A stretch of 64,000 nt of DNA from Anisodus tanguticus (Eukaryota > Streptophyta > Magnoliopsida > Solanales > Solanaceae): the NCBI GenBank assembly GCA_034509755.1, contig CM067541.1, positions 60,027,556-60,091,555 of the forward strand, read 5' to 3'. Of the stretch, positions 20,307 to 29,749 are shown one piece after another (position 1 is the first letter of the stretch; the number at the start of each line of letters is the position of its first letter). Made by a program: the position numbers and the translations under genes. Under the pieces are notes generated by a model. That model searched no databases. It worked only from the letters and a program-made list of their open reading frames with translations, and was not told the origin of the DNA.

Positions 20307-20455
20307 CGGGTTTAGGGTTTAGGGTTTAGGGTTTAGGGTTTAGGGTTTAGGGTTTAGGGTTTAGGGTTTAGGGTTTAGGGTTTAGGGTTTAGGGTTTAGG
20401 GTTTAGGGTTTAGGGTTCAGGGTTCAGGGTTCAGGGTTCAGGGTTCAGGGTTTAG
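20307..20455 (+). repeat. Telomeric tract 8, TTTAGGG then TTCAGGG
   Basis: About 15 canonical units, then five TTCAGGG units in a block, then one TTTAGGG ending at TTTAG before the poly-T. As in tract 1, the variant units lie next to the insertion point. Confidence 0.93.
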
Positions 20456-20601
20456 TTTTTTTTTTTTGAAGCCACAGCCTCGCGGCTTGTGGAATTTTAT
20501 TAATAATAAAATAAAAGACAAGGGGCCCCAAACGGGAAGTACAAGCAGGGGGGAGATTTCCTATTACCCCACGAGACTATCCTAAAAGGCCTAAAAGAAA
20601 T

Positions 20602-20820
20602 CTAACCTGAATGTAGAAAAAAGGAACTTGAGATAATCAAGTATTCTATGATCATCATAGAGTTTATAATACACTCTATGATGATATTACAAATGATGAT
20701 ACTAACATAAAGAAAGGATAATATAAGTACAAAGCTAATGTCTACCCTCGAGCTTATAAAATCCTCAATATGATGTATCTTTTCCTGTTGCTCTTCCAAA
20801 TATTCTTGAAATTGGATCAT
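20602..20820 (-). CDS. U9 small downstream ORF (72 aa)
   Basis: The ATG overlaps the ORF1 TGA in ATGA (20817-20820), as in U3. It begins MIQFQEYLEEQQEKIHHIEDF and ends in a hydrophobic segment. Differences from U3 and U10 are mostly silent or conservative in the first 26 codons. Confidence 0.48.
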   Translation of the reverse strand: MIQFQEYLEEQQEKIHHIEDFISSRVDISFVLILSFLYVSIIICNIIIECIINSMMIIEYLIISSSFFLHSG

Positions 20821-23330
20821 TTCTTTGCTTTGGAACGTGTGGTGATCGCTGTGGTAGCTGTAGCCATTGTCCTCTTCTTTGCTTGCTTTTTGTTGGACTT
20901 TGCTTCAAATCTTCTTTGTTCTTGTCTGCACCTTTCCATGTATTCCGCATGTGGCAAGTTCATGAGTGCTACAAACTCATCATCCGTCATATCCGGATGA
21001 TATGCATTTTTGAAGGCATAGAATTGTTTGTAGGTCATGTTGTTTCGTAGATGGGGGCCCCTCGTCCGATTCCGCCAATCGCTCATACTCATCAAGCCCA
21101 TCAAATCCGCCACTAGCAGCTGCTCCGCAATTTGACTAGAGATAGATTCAATTGACTCATCTTCTCCAAATCCCATTGCCGCAACCGATGCCTCAATCTC
21201 CTCATTTTCTTTCTCATTGTCACACCATCTCCTTCTCCGACTACTACTAGTCGAACTTGAGGATCCTTTCGCGGGGAATGAGAATGCTTTTTTCACCCAT
21301 TCCTCGGCGACGGGGAGCCTTATTTTTAGGTGTGAATTCACTAGAAGAAGAGATAGGTCTTTTACCCGATTTTGTCGCAGTGTACACAGTTCCATCCAAA
21401 GCGACCACAAAGTCGGGATTGGCTACGGTAATAGCCATGCAATTGGAGCCCTCCGTGGATGATTCAACAACGACTTGCCTTCTACCCATTTGTACCGGTG
21501 ATTTCAAATGTCTCATACTCTTGAGTCTTCGCACAATAATATTCTCGCCTTGGAGTGCTTATTGGGCTCGGGTTTGGGTTCGTGGGTGGGCTCGGTTTTT
21601 GGATTGGAATTGGGCTCGGGTTATTAGGGTTTGGGTTCGGGGGGGGGTTGCGGTTAGTTGTGGGTGGGGTCGGGTTGGGAGGGTCCGGGTTGGACCATGT
21701 GGGCCGGGTCCGAATTTATGGATAGGGTCGGGTAGGGGCGTGGCGGGTCGGCCGACGGTGGGTTGGGCCGATAGGGTTGGGTTTTTGTGTGGGGTTGGTT
21801 GCGGGTCGGGTTATGGGTGGTGGGTCGAATTTTGTGGATTTTTTTTCTCGGTGGGGTGGTGTCCGAAGAGGTTTCCGGGAGGGGTTTCCGGTAGGTAGTT
21901 TAGGGTTTTGGGAATTGGGGGTTTCGGGTAAGTGGTATTAGGGTTAGGGTTAGGGTTTTGGGCCATTCCGCTAGGGTTTGGCCCGGCCAGCCCACCACAC
22001 TGCTAGGGTTTCGGGTGGGTGGGTGCGCTGGACGGGGAGAGGCGCCGGTAGGGTTCCGGTGGGGTCGCCGGCGCCGCCTAGGGTTCCGGTGGGGTTTCCG
22101 GCGCCGCCAAGGATTCCGGTAGGGTTTCCGGCGCCGGAAATCTCAAAAAATGTATTTTTTTGTAGGATTGTGTTTTCCGTCGCCTGGATAGTGTTTCCGA
22201 CAGCCTGTGACGTCGTGTTCACTGTTCCAGTCGCCGGAATAGGGTTTTCTAGCGAATTGGATGGGTTTTTTGTGTTTTGGGGTGGGTTTGGGTTGCCTTT
22301 TCCAGTGGTTTTCCGTCTGTGATTGACGGTTTGCCATTCGGAATTGGTAGGGTGAGAGGTAGAAGAGAGGGGGATGAGTAGGGTGGTGAGACTTACTTTT
22401 TTCTCCTCCTGCCGCCGTCAATCCTTCTGCCACCGTCGGATCTGCCTTGTGTGGCCTCAATTCCGGGTGGAGTTTCCAACACCCAATTGAATCATGACCT
22501 TGTAGCTTGCAATTGGTACAATATTTGGGCAAGAAATCATATCTAATCCTTTGTTGAGTAGATGTAATTTCCGCCCCTTCACCCACTTGAATTAACACAC
22601 TCTTGGGATGAACTTTAAGCAAATCAACTTCTACCTTGACTCTAGCACTACTAGGTCTTGTTTTATTCCTTGTAGCCGAGTCTATGGAGATGGGTATGCC
22701 CACTGACGCCGCCATGGAGAAAAGAGAGGATTCGCCATGGAAATGTGGAGGCAATCCAGGGAATGATATCCATCCATAAGCAAATCTTGTCTCCTCATCC
22801 GGATTGAAGGTAACATCCCACTTGAAAGTTCTCATCAAGTAGGGCTTGTTCTTCTCCTTTATTTCAAAGGTTTGTCTTGACATCAAAGTATCATAATCCT
22901 CCGCAATTGTGCATCGAATCAAGACATGTCTATCACAAAGCAATCCAATATTCACCTCCGCCTTCAAACCACATTGCTTTGGAATCGCGGTTCTCAATAG
23001 CCCAATTTCTGGCCAACCATGGCTAAACTTGCCAATAACCGCAAGATTTAAATTTTGTTGATGAATCATCACCTCCACTTCTTTCTTCTCAAACCTAACA
23101 GTGGGCTCACCATGTAGGTAAACAATAGGCTTGATTGGAATCGAAGAGGACATGGGAGAAGCATTGCCGCAAGGGCTAGAAGTTCCGCCATTAATGGCAG
23201 TTTCGGGAGATGACAAAAACGGGATGGTGGGGGATGATTTGAGGACGTTGGAGTAGTTGAGAGGGTGCGCAGGGATGGGGGGGTGGTGGCCGACCTCAGG
23301 AGGAGGCCGGCCAGTGGCCGGAATGGCCAT
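20817..23330 (-). pseudogene. U9 ORF1 (gamma type); N-terminal 395 codons intact
   Basis: The ATG is at 23328-23330 (MAIPATGRPPPEV). The open part to 22143 holds the DUF4283-like domain and the knuckle Cys271/Cys274/His279/Cys284. The usual PSCAR motif reads PSSAR. The linker from 22140 to 21410 is not open in one frame. The gamma C-terminus is open at 20817-21410, with RRRRWCDNEKE, an acidic segment, the MTYKQFYAFKN block and a basic tail ending RSKAKK. One base fewer than U3 near 21120 puts part of the acidic segment in another frame. Confidence 0.75.
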
Positions 23331-23417
23331 AGAAAGCCGAGAAGGCGATGGGTAGTGGATGGCCGAAAATCGCCTCTCCTAGAGAGCGTTTTTTCGACCG
23401 TGTTTCGGTGAAAAGTG

Positions 23418-23504
23418 GGGTTTAGGGTTTAGGGTTTAGGGTTTAGGGTTTAGGGTTTAGGGTTTAGGGTTTAGGGTTTATGGTTTAGGGTTTAGGGTTT
23501 AGGG
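23418..23504 (+). repeat. Telomeric tract 9, TTTAGGG
   Basis: Twelve units, one of them TTTATGG; otherwise canonical. Confidence 0.95.
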
Positions 23505-23665
23505 TTTTTTTTTTTTTTTTTTTTTTTTTTGAAGCCACAGCCTCGCGGCTTGTGGAGTTTTATTAATAATAAAAAGAAAGACAAGGGGCCCCAAAGGGGA
23601 AGTACAAGTAGGGGGGACTCATCCTATTACCCCACGAGACTATCCTATAAGGCCTAAAAAGAAAA

Positions 23666-23884
23666 CTAACCTGAATGAAGGAAAAAGGAACTTGAAAATA
23701 TCAAGTATTTAATGATCATCACAGAGTTTATAATGCACTCTATGATGATGTTACAAATGATGATACTAAGATAAAGAAAACCTAACAAGAGGACAAAGCT
23801 ATAGACTACCTCTGGCCTGATGAAGTCTTCAATATGATGTACCTTTTCTTGCTCATCCTCTAAATATGTATGAAATTGTATCAT
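23666..23884 (-). CDS. U10 small downstream ORF (72 aa)
   Basis: It begins MIQFHTYLEDEQEKVHHIEDF. The ATG lies in ATGA (23881-23884), overlapping a TGA in the frame that ends with a basic segment (SKRAERAFRRREIL). That frame matches the position of the basic ORF1 tail of gamma copies, so the coupling layout recurs in a different family. Confidence 0.47.
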   Translation of the reverse strand: MIQFHTYLEDEQEKVHHIEDFIRPEVVYSFVLLLGFLYLSIIICNIIIECIINSVMIIKYLIFSSSFFLHSG

Positions 23885-26350
23885 TCCTGGGAAGTTCGGA
23901 GTATTTCCCTTCTACGAAAAGCTCTTTCTGCTCTCTTACTTCTTATAGGTTCGGGGCTCTACCCCTAATGCATTATACTTGGGAGTCCGTACTGGACCCC
24001 ATATCACGTAGTAGTAAAGGATGAAGATGAAGATACTGTGAATGTACCTCCGTGCTCTCTCTGTCTAGCCGTTTCATTATGCGATCCGGCCCTTGGTGCT
24101 TCTAAGACATAATCACCGGATCCTTGAACATGGTTGTCAAAGCCTCTCGTCGTGCCCTCAAGTTCCAACCCCTCCTTTGTTGTGAATCCTAGCATCCTCA
24201 GTGCCCGTGGATGCAAAATATTCGCATCAAGTCGCACTATAGGTGTGTCGGAATCAATTGAGCCAACCGGGGACCTTGGCTCTCTAAAGTCCATAGTGAT
24301 TTGGGCATACCCTTCTTCATCTGATTCGGCTTCCTCCTCAACACAATCATCACCCCACTTCCTCCTTTCACTACTTGAGGTAGGCAACTCAACACAAGAT
24401 CGATTAAGCTTAACCAAACCTTCAAAGGAGTTTAAGGTACAAATAGGAGTGTATGTAGATGCTTGGGGATTTAAGCATGAATTTGGCTTTTGGTTTGGGT
24501 TAATATTGGGTCTCGGGTTTTGGGCTAATAGGCCGAGGGGGGTGTCAAATTGGGTAGGGTTAGGTCTCGGGTTGGGGGGTGGTATCGGTTGGGCCGAAGT
24601 TGGGTTGGGTTCGGGTAATAGGTTAACATTGGGTCTCGGGTTTTGGACAATTGGGCCGAGGGGGGCGTCAAATCGGGTAGAGTTAGGTATCAGGTTGGGG
24701 GTTGGTATCGGGTGGGCCGACGTTGGGTTGGGCTCGGGTAGTGGGCCCACATTTTTAGTGTATGGGCCGGGTCGGTCGAACTGAAATGGGTGGGCAATTT
24801 GGGTGACCCGAAACCACTATTGGAAGCGGTTTAGGGTTTTTGGGGATTGGGCCGGGTAGGGTTAGGTTCTCGGGTAGGGTTTCTTGTAGCGGTTTAGGGT
24901 TTTGGGTGGTGGTTTCGGGTAGGCTGGGTGGCGGCGGCTGAAGGGAGGGGACCGGGATACCAGGGGGGTTTCCGGTGGGATTTTCCGGGTAGCCCGGAAA
25001 GGTTGTTTCGGTGGCGGTTTCCGGTAGCCCCGAAAGGTTTCGGTGGCTTGAGGGTTAGTGGTTTTAGGGTTAGGGTTTTGTGGGAGAGTAGTTTCGGGGC
25101 TAGGGTTTACCGGGTGGGTAGGGTTTTGCGGCGGGGTGGCGGTATTAGGGTTTAGGGGCCAGGAAGTGGTTTCCGGGAGGGTTTGTTGCCGGGATTCTGT
25201 TTCCGATGTCGGAATAGTGTTTCCGGCATGGAAAACTGCCGGAATCACTGTTTTTTCCGCCGGAACAGTGGGAGAAACAGGTTTTGGTGCAGATTTTGAG
25301 TTTTGTAACAAGGATTTTTTGGTGGTTTTGCTAATAACAGTGGTCCATTCATCGGTGATGGGGGGGGTTTTGCGATTTAGCAGGGATTTGAGGGTTAGGG
25401 AGGCTAGGGTTAGAAGATGAGGGGTTAGGGTTTGAGGCCTTACCTTTGCCCTTTGCTGCCGCCGCCACCTTCCATCCGCCGTCAGTTGTTGTTTTTTCCG
25501 GCAACAATTCCGGATGCAGAATCCAACATCCATGAACATCATGCCCTTGTAATTTACAATTGGGACAATACTTGGGCAAGAAATCATACCTAATCTTGCC
25601 AGAATGCATTTTTGTACCTTCTCCTTCTCCAATTTGAATATTGTATCTTGTGGGGTGTTCCTTCCTCAAATCTGCTTCAACCTTAACCCTAGCACAACTA
25701 GGGCGAGTCTTGTTCTTGGTAGCCGCATCTATAGAGATAGGCTTGCCCACCGAAGATGCTAGGGATAGCAAGATCGATTCGACAAAGAAATTGGGAGCCA
25801 AGTTTGGGAAAGATATCCAAATCACTGCAAGGCTTGTCTCCTCTTCCGGATTAAACCACATATCCCATTTGAATGTTCTCATCAAGAAGGATTTCGATTG
25901 TTCTTTAATCCAAAAACTTGGCCGAGACATCAATGAAACATAATCTTCTTCGATTGTGCATCGAATCAAAACATGTCTATTGTGCAAAAGACCAACCTTT
26001 ACCTCTTCTTTAAGCTCGCATTGCTTGGGTATTGCCGTCCTCAAGAAATTGAGGTCCGGCATGCCATGGCTGAATTTTCCAATAACGGCGAATTGTAAAT
26101 CTTGTTGCTCAATTGTCAAATCAACCTCTTCATGACTAAGCCTTATGGTGGGTTCGCCATGAAGGTAGTGAATAGGTTTTCTTGGAAAATCGAGAGAAGA
26201 GAGTTTTCCGCCATGGCTAGTATTTTCGCCATGGCCAGAATTGGTGGATTTGAAGAGATTTGCGAATGTAGTGGGTAGGGTATTGTTAGGAGTCGTCGTA
26301 GGGGGCTGGACGACCTCAGGGGGAGGCCGTCCAGTGGCCACCATGGCCAT
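23881..26350 (-). pseudogene. U10 ORF1 (delta type); N-terminal 333 codons intact
   Basis: The ATG is at 26348-26350 (MAMVATGRPPPEV). The DUF4283-like domain and the knuckle Cys262/Cys265/His270/Cys275 are open to 25349. The linker reads on in another frame at about 25440-24862. The C-terminal half is open at 24750-24004, with a repeated Pro/Asn-rich block (LLPEPNPTSAQPI and LPEPNPTSAHPI), the motif SSSERRKWGDD, an acidic run and a delta-only segment (VRLDANILHPRALRMLGF). A further shift leads to the basic ending at 23881. About 823 codons in outline. Confidence 0.73.
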
Positions 26351-26450
26351 CGGAAGTGAAGAAAGGCTCGGGACTTGGTTTTCGTCGAAACAGCCGGAAA
26401 TCGCCCTCTCCTAGAGAGCGTTTTCCCAAGCGTGTTTCGGTGAAAAGTGG

Positions 26451-26491
26451 GGGGGGGGTTTAGGGTTTAGGGTTTAGGGTTTAGGGTTTAG

Positions 26492-26493
<2 letters not shown>
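26451..26493 (+). repeat. Telomeric tract 10, TTTAGGG
   Basis: A G run followed by five canonical units. Confidence 0.93.
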
Positions 26494-26532
<39 letters not shown>

Positions 26533-26670
26533 AAGCCACGGCCCGCGGCTTGTGGTATTTTATTAATAATAAATAAGAAAGACAAGGGGCCCCAAAGGGG
26601 AAGTACAAGCAGGGGGGACTCATCCTATTACCCCACTAGTCTATCCTATAAGGCCTAATACTAGAAAAAT

Positions 26671-26892
26671 CTAACAAGAATGTAGAAAAAAAGAACTTGA
26701 CAAAACCAAATATTCTATGATCATCATAGAGTTTATAATACACTCTATGATGATGTTACAAATGATGATGCTAACATAGTGAAGAAATAATATAAGCACG
26801 CAAGTACGATTATTTACCTCCGGCCTTATAAAATCCTCCATCTGCGGCATCGCTTCCTTATCAATCTCCAAATATTCCTGGAATTTAATCAT
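26671..26892 (-). CDS. U11 small downstream ORF (73 aa)
   Basis: Beta-type sequence starting MIKFQEYLE. Upstream, this copy reads CGCCAGAAAATG where other beta copies read CGCCGAGAAAATG or similar. With the U11 reading, the frame after the ORF1 TGA (26975-26977) has an ATG six bases on that joins this ORF. This again puts the ORF2 start next to the ORF1 stop. Confidence 0.42.
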   Translation of the reverse strand: MIKFQEYLEIDKEAMPQMEDFIRPEVNNRTCVLILFLHYVSIIICNIIIECIINSMMIIEYLVLSSSFFLHSC

Positions 26893-26974
26893 AATCACAA
26901 TCGTAATCAAACTCTCCAGAATACGATAGGGGTTTCTTTTTCTACGGCTTTTTCATTTTCTGGCGCATCTCCAC

Positions 26975-29195
26975 TCAAACATCTTCTTCTTTTTTTCACC
27001 GATTGTCCGACTCGCTCAAAGAAGGCTTCAATGGCAATTGGTGAAAGCTCCTTCTTTGAACAACTATTTGTCCTCTGTGGTCTATCGAAGCATCCTTCCC
27101 CAATTCCTTCTCCTCTACCTCCATTTCTTCCTCCTCTACCTTATCCCCATCCGCCTCCTCATCGTTACATCCTCTCCGTCTGTCTCACACCATTTCCTCC
27201 TCGCACTAGAAGAAGTGACGACGGGGTCCTGGTATGGTGGCGGATGGGATGTCGAAGTTGGATTTATTAAGGGTACATGGGTTGAGGTGAAAGTGATAGA
27301 TGTGGGTCAAAGGGGATTGGATTGTATGCTAAGGCTGTTGGATTTAGTTTTGCTTGTGAATTTGGGTTGAAATTGGAGCCCGAATCGAGAGGGAAGGGCT
27401 TGCATTATTGGGTTGGATAATTTGTGTATTTGGGCTTGGATTGGACGAGAGTGGGCTCGGGTTGGGGGGGGATGCGGGTGGGCTAGGGGTGTCGGGTTAG
27501 GGCTTGGGTGGGACTTAGCCCAATTGGGGGAACGGGTAGGGTTTCGATTGGGCTTCAAAACCACCAACGACGGTGGTTTAGGGTTTTGGGTTAGTGGTGG
27601 CGGGTGGTTTTGGGTGGGTGGTTTCGGCAAACCGGTGGGGTTTGAGAGGGGGGTCCGATGGGGGGTGGGTAAGTAATCGGGTGGGTCGGGATTCGGGTCG
27701 GATAGGGCTAGAGGTTTGGGTGGTGTCGGGTAGGGTTTTGTGCACCGAAACCGCCGACGATAGCGGTTTAGGGCACGAGAGGGTGGCGGTGGTTAGGGTT
27801 AGGGTTTGTTGGGGGCGATATCGGTAAACGAGAATGGTTTCCGATCTTGGAGTTCGGTGGGGTAGGGTGGGCCAAAAGATGGGTCGGGTTTCCGGGTCGG
27901 GTAGGGTTTCCAATCGGGTAGGGTTTTCCGGAGTGACGGCTAGGGTTTCCATCGGCGAATCGGCGGTATTTCGCGATTTCCGATGGACCGAGTAGGGTTT
28001 CCGGTAACTTTGTCGGCATGGTTTTGAGTGGCTATGGGTTGTGGGGATTCGGTGTCAATGTTTCCGATGGCCAACACCGCCGGAATCATTGTTCGATATC
28101 AATCCCACTTGTTTTTTGTGGGGTTTGAGGGTGTTTTTGTTTGCGATTTTTGTATGGTTTTCTACGGACGGTAATCCACTCTTTGTCAGTGGTAGGGTTG
28201 GTAGCCGGAGGTGGGGGGATATGGGGTTGGCAGCTAGGGTTTGCAGAAGAGGAGATAGGTTTAGAATTACCTTGTGTCGCCTCCTGAACCTCGCCGCTGC
28301 CTCCATCCTTTGCTTTTTCCGGCAACAAATTTGGATGCACCTTCCAACACCCATTTTCATCATGTCCTTGAAGTTTGCAATGGGTGCAATACTTTGGGAG
28401 AAAGTCATATCGATAAGGATACCATTTCGATGTAGCTTTCTCCCCTCCTCCAACTCGAATCTGAAATTTTGAGGGATGCTCCTTTAGCAGATCTATCTCC
28501 ACTTTTACCCTAGCACAACTAGGCCGAGATTTGTTCTTGGTAGCAACATCAATAGCCAATGGTTTTCCCACAGCCGCCGCAAAGGAGAAAAGATGAGTTT
28601 CATTGTAAAAATTTGGTGCCAATCCTGGAAACGAGATCCAAGTGTGGGCTATACTCGATTCCTCTTCCGCACTAAACCATGGCTCCCATTTGAATGTTCT
28701 CATAGGGTGTGATTTTCGATTTTCTTGAATGAGAAAACATGGCTTTGACATCAAAGTCACATAATCTTCAAATAAGGAACATCGAATTAGAACATGTCGA
28801 TTACAAAGCAAACCAATTTTAACCTCCGCCTTTAATTCACATTGCTTGGGGATTTCCGTTCGCAAATATTGAATTTCAGGCCATCCATGACTGAATTTCC
28901 CAACCACCGAAAATTGTAACTCTTGTTGGTGGATCGTCACCTCCAACTCTTGTTCTGTAAATTGAAATGTTGGCTCTCCATGAAGATATTGGATTGTTTT
29001 CGAAGAAATTTGTGAGGGAGTTGAGGGGAGGGGGCCGAGAGGCAAACTGTCGCCATTAGGGTTTGTGACGGCAACAGTTGCTTTCGGATTAAGGGAAGAA
29101 GATTTGAGGATGTTAGCGTATGTTGGGGTTGGCATAGATGTAGGAGGGGGCTGGACGACCTCGGGAGGAGGCCGTCCAGTGGCCGTCGTGGCCAT
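26975..29195 (-). pseudogene. U11 ORF1 (alpha N-terminus, beta C-terminus); N-terminal 369 codons intact
   Basis: The ATG is at 29193-29195 (MATTATGRPPPEV). The open part (to 28086) holds an alpha-like leader (TYANILKS), the DUF4283-like domain and the knuckle Cys270/Cys273/His278/Cys283. The alpha linker continues in other frames (27768-28019, 27578-27952), then the beta linker (27307-27630). The acidic C-terminus is strongly frame-broken between 27300 and 26975. Confidence 0.7.
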
Positions 29196-29296
29196 AGTAG
29201 GCCGGAAAAAGGTTGGCAGTTGGTTTCGTAGGGAACAGCCGGAAATCGCCCTCTTCTAGAGAGCGTTTTCCCGAGCGTGTTTCGGTGAAAAGTGGG

Positions 29297-29330
29297 GTTT
29301 AGGGTTTAGGGTTTAGGGTTTAGGGTTTAG

Positions 29331-29332
<2 letters not shown>
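29297..29332 (+). repeat. Telomeric tract 11a, TTTAGGG
   Basis: Five canonical units between the U11 5' end (GAAAAGTGGGG) and a poly-T with no element attached. Confidence 0.93.

Positions 29333-29363
<31 letters not shown>
29333..29363 (-). mobile_element. Naked poly-T: abortive insertion
   Basis: T31 (three T could be telomeric) sits between telomeric tracts, with no element sequence after it. The most economical reading is that reverse transcription began on a poly(A) tail, stopped before leaving it, and telomerase then healed the end. Confidence 0.75.
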
Positions 29364-29364
<1 letters not shown>

Positions 29365-29380
29365 GGTTTAGGGTTTAGGG
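29364..29380 (+). repeat. Telomeric tract 11b, two and a half units
   Basis: GGG followed by two TTTAGGG units between the naked poly-T and the poly-T of U12. Confidence 0.93.
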
Positions 29381-29527
29381 TTTTTTTTTTTTTGAAGCCA
29401 CAGCCTCGCGGCTTGTGGAGTTTTATTAATAACATAAAAAAGGAAACATGGGGCCCCATAGGGGAAGTACAAGTAGGGGGGAGACTTCCTATACCCCCAC
29501 CTGGCTACTCCTATTGAGGCAAGCCTC

Positions 29528-29746
29528 CTAGCCAGAATGTAAAAAGAAAGAACTAGCTAAAACTAGATATTCTATGATCATCATAGAGTTTATAATACAC
29601 TCTATGATGATATGACAAATGATGATACTAACATAGAGAAAAACTAATATAAGAACAAAGCTATCTTCTACCTCTGGCCTTATAAAGTCTTCAATACGGT
29701 GTACCTTTTCTTGTGCATCTTCCAAGTATGTATGAAATTGAATCAT
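29528..29746 (-). CDS. U12 small downstream ORF (72 aa)
   Basis: It begins MIQFHTYLEDAQEKVHRIEDF. The ATG follows a TAA (29750-29752) of the ORF1 C-terminal frame (ending RRNDICT) after only three bases, in the same frame. It has the same hydrophobic tail as the other families. Confidence 0.45.
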   Translation of the reverse strand: MIQFHTYLEDAQEKVHRIEDFIRPEVEDSFVLILVFLYVSIIICHIIIECIINSMMIIEYLVLASSFFLHSG

Positions 29747-29749
29747 CCT

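Larger units (their letters stand above)
20456..23417 (-). mobile_element. U9: gamma-family telomeric retroelement, full length
   Basis: A T12 tract that starts after TTTAG rather than AGGG, the terminal hairpin at 20472-20492, a perfect AT-rich hairpin at 20651-20685, and a 5' end CGGTGAAAAGTGGGG at about 23417. It is related to U3, about 13 kb away, with clear sequence divergence in the linker. Confidence 0.88.
23505..26450 (-). mobile_element. U10: delta-family telomeric retroelement, full length
   Basis: A T26 tract (23505-23530), the terminal hairpin at 23535-23555, the leader hairpin at 26402-26420, and a 5' end CGGTGAAAAGTGG followed by an unusual run of G (to 26458). It is the only copy of this family in the window; the DUF4283 part is closest to epsilon, the C-terminus is its own. 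Confidence 0.88.
26494..29296 (-). mobile_element. U11: alpha/beta chimeric telomeric retroelement
   Basis: It has the longest poly-T of the array (38 bases, 26494-26531). The terminal hairpin (26536-26555) is one base short in the loop. The 3' half to about 27700 matches beta. From about 27705 to the 5' end (leader hairpin 29247-29265) it matches alpha but is more diverged from U2 than U7 is. The join lies in GGGTCGGG-type sequence common to both parents, at a different place from the U7 join. Confidence 0.85.
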
